Source: UBA9619 sp964630665
GTDB taxonomy: Bacteria; Pseudomonadota; Gammaproteobacteria; Arenicellales; UBA868
DNA: 7,295 nt
Assembly (NCBI GenBank): GCA_964630665.1
Contig: CAZVVN010000113.1
Span: forward strand, 1 to 7,295
Reading direction: 5' to 3'
Part shown: positions 6,387-7,295 of the stretch, one piece after another
Position numbering within the stretch: position 1 is the stretch's first letter
How the letters are laid out: each line of letters begins with the position of its first letter
The notes under the pieces: model-generated
Databases searched by the model: none
Seen by the model: the letters and a program-made list of their open reading frames with translations, nothing else
Told to the model about the DNA's origin: nothing
Translations under genes and position numbers: made by a program

Positions 6387-6424
6387 ATAGAATCTGAGAT
6401 TCAAGCAGCATTCTGCATAGAATC
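6387..6424. repeat. Direct repeat ATAGAATC (two copies) and overlapping dyad
   Basis: ATAGAATC occurs at 6387-6394 and again at 6417-6424, exactly 30 bases apart, which is close to three DNA turns. The first copy overlaps the dyad GAATC-TGA-GATTC (6390-6402), and GCAG-CATT-CTGC (6405-6416) lies between the copies. These lie in the 112-base gap before the DUF1330 gene and near the right edge of the AT-rich stretch. They could be regulator sites or a junction trace; evidence is limited to the pattern. Confidence 0.35.
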
Positions 6425-6428
6425 AACC

Positions 6429-6447
6429 TGCTGACCGTAGGTCAGTA
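6429..6447. promoter_or_regulatory. Dyad CTGACC-GTA-GGTCAG upstream of the DUF1330 gene
   Basis: A perfect 6-bp inverted repeat (6431-6436 with 6440-6445) with a 3-base spacer extends by a G-T and a T-A pair to 8 bp. It lies just 9 bases before the ribosome binding site of the DUF1330 gene, so it may be an operator or an mRNA hairpin near the initiation site. There is no T-run, so it is not a terminator for the upstream gene. Confidence 0.45.
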
Positions 6448-6456
6448 CCACCAGAT

Positions 6457-6463
6457 AAGGAGG
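6457..6463 (+). promoter_or_regulatory. Strong ribosome binding site of the DUF1330 gene
   Basis: AAGGAGG, a full match to the anti-16S consensus, lies 4 bases before the ATG at 6468. It fixes the start and suggests high translation of this small protein, independent of the gene before it. Confidence 0.85.
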
Positions 6464-6467
6464 CGTT

Positions 6468-6761
6468 ATGGCAAAGGGATACTGGATCAGTGCTTACCGC
6501 GAAATCACGGATCCGACAAAACTCGCAGCTTACGCAGAGTTGGCGGCACCGGCCGTGATGGCGAATGGTGGTCGTTTTCTTGTCCGCGGCGGTCAGATCA
6601 CAATCAAGGAAGCCGGCGTTTCAGAACGTACCGTCGTCGTTGAGTTCGACAGCTATGAGACCGCACTGGCAACTTATGAGAGCGCCGACTACCAGGCCGC
6701 ACTGGAGAAACTCGCAGGCGGGGTGGTGCGTGACTTCAGGATCGTCGAAGGGTTCGAATAA
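6468..6761 (+). CDS. DUF1330 family protein
   Basis: This 97-residue protein matches the DUF1330 family in length and pattern: KGYWISAYREITDP (residues 3-16) at the N-terminus, GGRFLVRGG (34-42), then TVVVEFDSYETALATYES (55-72) followed by DYQAAL. The family has a dimeric alpha-beta (ferredoxin-like) barrel fold, related in shape to small monooxygenase and Dabb proteins. It has no agreed biochemical function and is often found near catabolic genes. No signal peptide or membrane segment is seen. GC content returns to the level of the main genes here, so it is unlikely to share an origin with the AT-rich gene before it. A hairpin lies after its stop. Family assignment is confident; function is unknown. 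Confidence 0.93.
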   Translation: MAKGYWISAYREITDPTKLAAYAELAAPAVMANGGRFLVRGGQITIKEAGVSERTVVVEFDSYETALATYESADYQAALEKLAGGVVRDFRIVEGFE

Positions 6762-6786
6762 GACTTACCGCTCTAGAACACCAGAC

Positions 6787-6824
6787 CCGGTTGGTTGTTC
6801 TTGCTCGAGCACGACAACCACCGG
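6787..6824. terminator. Long hairpin between convergent genes, possible bidirectional terminator
   Basis: The arms pair as CCGG with CCGG, TGGTTG with CAACCA, TC with GA, and TGC with GCA around a TCGA loop. Single bulged bases and one mismatch give about 15 pairs over 38 bases. It lies 25 bases after the DUF1330 stop and 49 bases after the minus-strand methyltransferase stop, which fits a shared transcription end. No T-run follows on either strand, so it is not a classical intrinsic terminator. It may instead stabilise 3' ends or act with Rho. Confidence 0.5.
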
Positions 6825-6873
6825 CCTTAAGCAGGACGAGGTTTCTGCCTGGTAACACCCGACTCGATCCACC

Positions 6874-7295
6874 TCAGCAGGGCTTTTCGGCGATGAGTTC
6901 GACCGGCGCGATACGGTTCTCTGTTATGTGGGCCACCACATTCTTGATCTTCTGAGGTGTCGAATCTCCCATTAGAATGTGAAGCCCCAAAGGAGGCGGC
7001 CCGCCCGCGCTCGCCATGATGGCCCGTAGTTGGGCAAAAAATGCCATCGCGTAAATACGTCGATTCCGTTCGGCGACCAGCTGAAACCCTGCTTCCTTGA
7101 GGGCATCCTTATAGTGTTCAGGTCGACTAAGAGCACTGGTTTCGGGCAGTGATGACCAGGGTAACGGGAAAGTCAGATCACCGTCACCGACTCGCATCAC
7201 GTCGTAGATTCCAAGACGCCCACCAGGCTTGAGCACCCGCTGAAGCTGTCCAACCAGTGCCACCTTATCTGCAATGTTCATCCCAACATGCATCA
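6874..7295 (-). CDS. Class I SAM-dependent methyltransferase, C-terminal part (cut by window edge)
   Basis: About 140 residues of the C-terminal half are visible; the gene runs off the right edge. The segment HVGMNIADK followed by RVLKPGGRLGIYDVM is the typical post-motif region of UbiE/ubiquinone-type (Methyltransf_11) methyltransferases, in which RVLKPGG leads into a core beta-strand. The tail has FPLPWSS, EAGF, PPPLGLHILMGD and IAPVELIAEKPC. These fit a common group of small-molecule or quinone-like methyltransferases whose substrates are mostly uncharacterised. The SAM-binding glycine-rich motif I must lie upstream, outside the window. The ATG at 7293 is probably internal, because the family conserves the residues around it. 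It is convergent with the DUF1330 gene, so it need not belong to the same functional unit. Confidence 0.85.
   Translation of the reverse strand, partial: MHVGMNIADKVALVGQLQRVLKPGGRLGIYDVMRVGDGDLTFPLPWSSLPETSALSRPEHYKDALKEAGFQLVAERNRRIYAMAFFAQLRAIMASAGGPPPLGLHILMGDSTPQKIKNVVAHITENRIAPVELIAEKPC

Noticed and set aside
1..7295. CRISPR array, tRNA/rRNA genes, insertion-sequence ends, toxin-antitoxin or defence genes
   Set aside because: I looked in the gaps and on both strands and saw no regularly spaced repeats, cloverleaf, transposase motifs or defence-type domains. The genes are metabolic.

Overview
The window is bacterial DNA that is densely packed with catabolic and transport genes. Its GC content is moderate to high, apart from one AT-richer stretch at about 5640-6430. 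The organism is most likely a member of the Pseudomonadota: the threonine aldolase resembles the Pseudomonas-type low-specificity enzyme as I remember it, and several genes have AGGAG-type ribosome binding sites. No rRNA, tRNA, phage or transposase marker allows a finer placement. No transcriptional regulator is encoded in the window.

Layout. Three genes run leftward from a central divergent gap at 3480-3799: a PLP-dependent low-specificity L-threonine aldolase (2409-3479), an MFS transporter related to the fosmidomycin-resistance group (1073-2248), and an HpcH/HpaI-type aldolase (11-775). Between the last two lies a 297-base gap. It holds what looks like a small protein-coding stretch, possibly broken by one extra base (834-1047, minus strand). 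Rightward from the central gap run a TfdA/TauD-type 2-oxoglutarate/Fe(II) dioxygenase (3800-4669) and, 16 bases behind it, a COG3618-type amidohydrolase/lactonase (4686-5600). After a 128-base gap comes an isochorismatase-like cysteine hydrolase (5729-6355) of clearly lower GC, then a DUF1330 protein (6468-6761) with a near-perfect ribosome binding site and a dyad upstream. A strong hairpin (6787-6824) sits in the convergent gap before the last gene, the C-terminal part of a class I SAM methyltransferase (6874 to the right edge, minus strand).

How the genes may work together (inference). The dioxygenase and amidohydrolase look like one operon. They could act in sequence, with oxidation of a small carboxylated substrate followed by hydrolysis of a lactone or similar ring. 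The divergent threonine aldolase and the HpcH aldolase both perform retro-aldol chemistry, giving glycine plus an aldehyde, or pyruvate plus an aldehyde. With the MFS carrier between them, the set looks like an uptake-and-breakdown module for an uncommon hydroxylated or sugar-acid-like compound. The substrate cannot be named from sequence. No dehydrogenase, dehydratase or regulator is present that would complete a known pathway. The isochorismatase-like gene looks like a later arrival.
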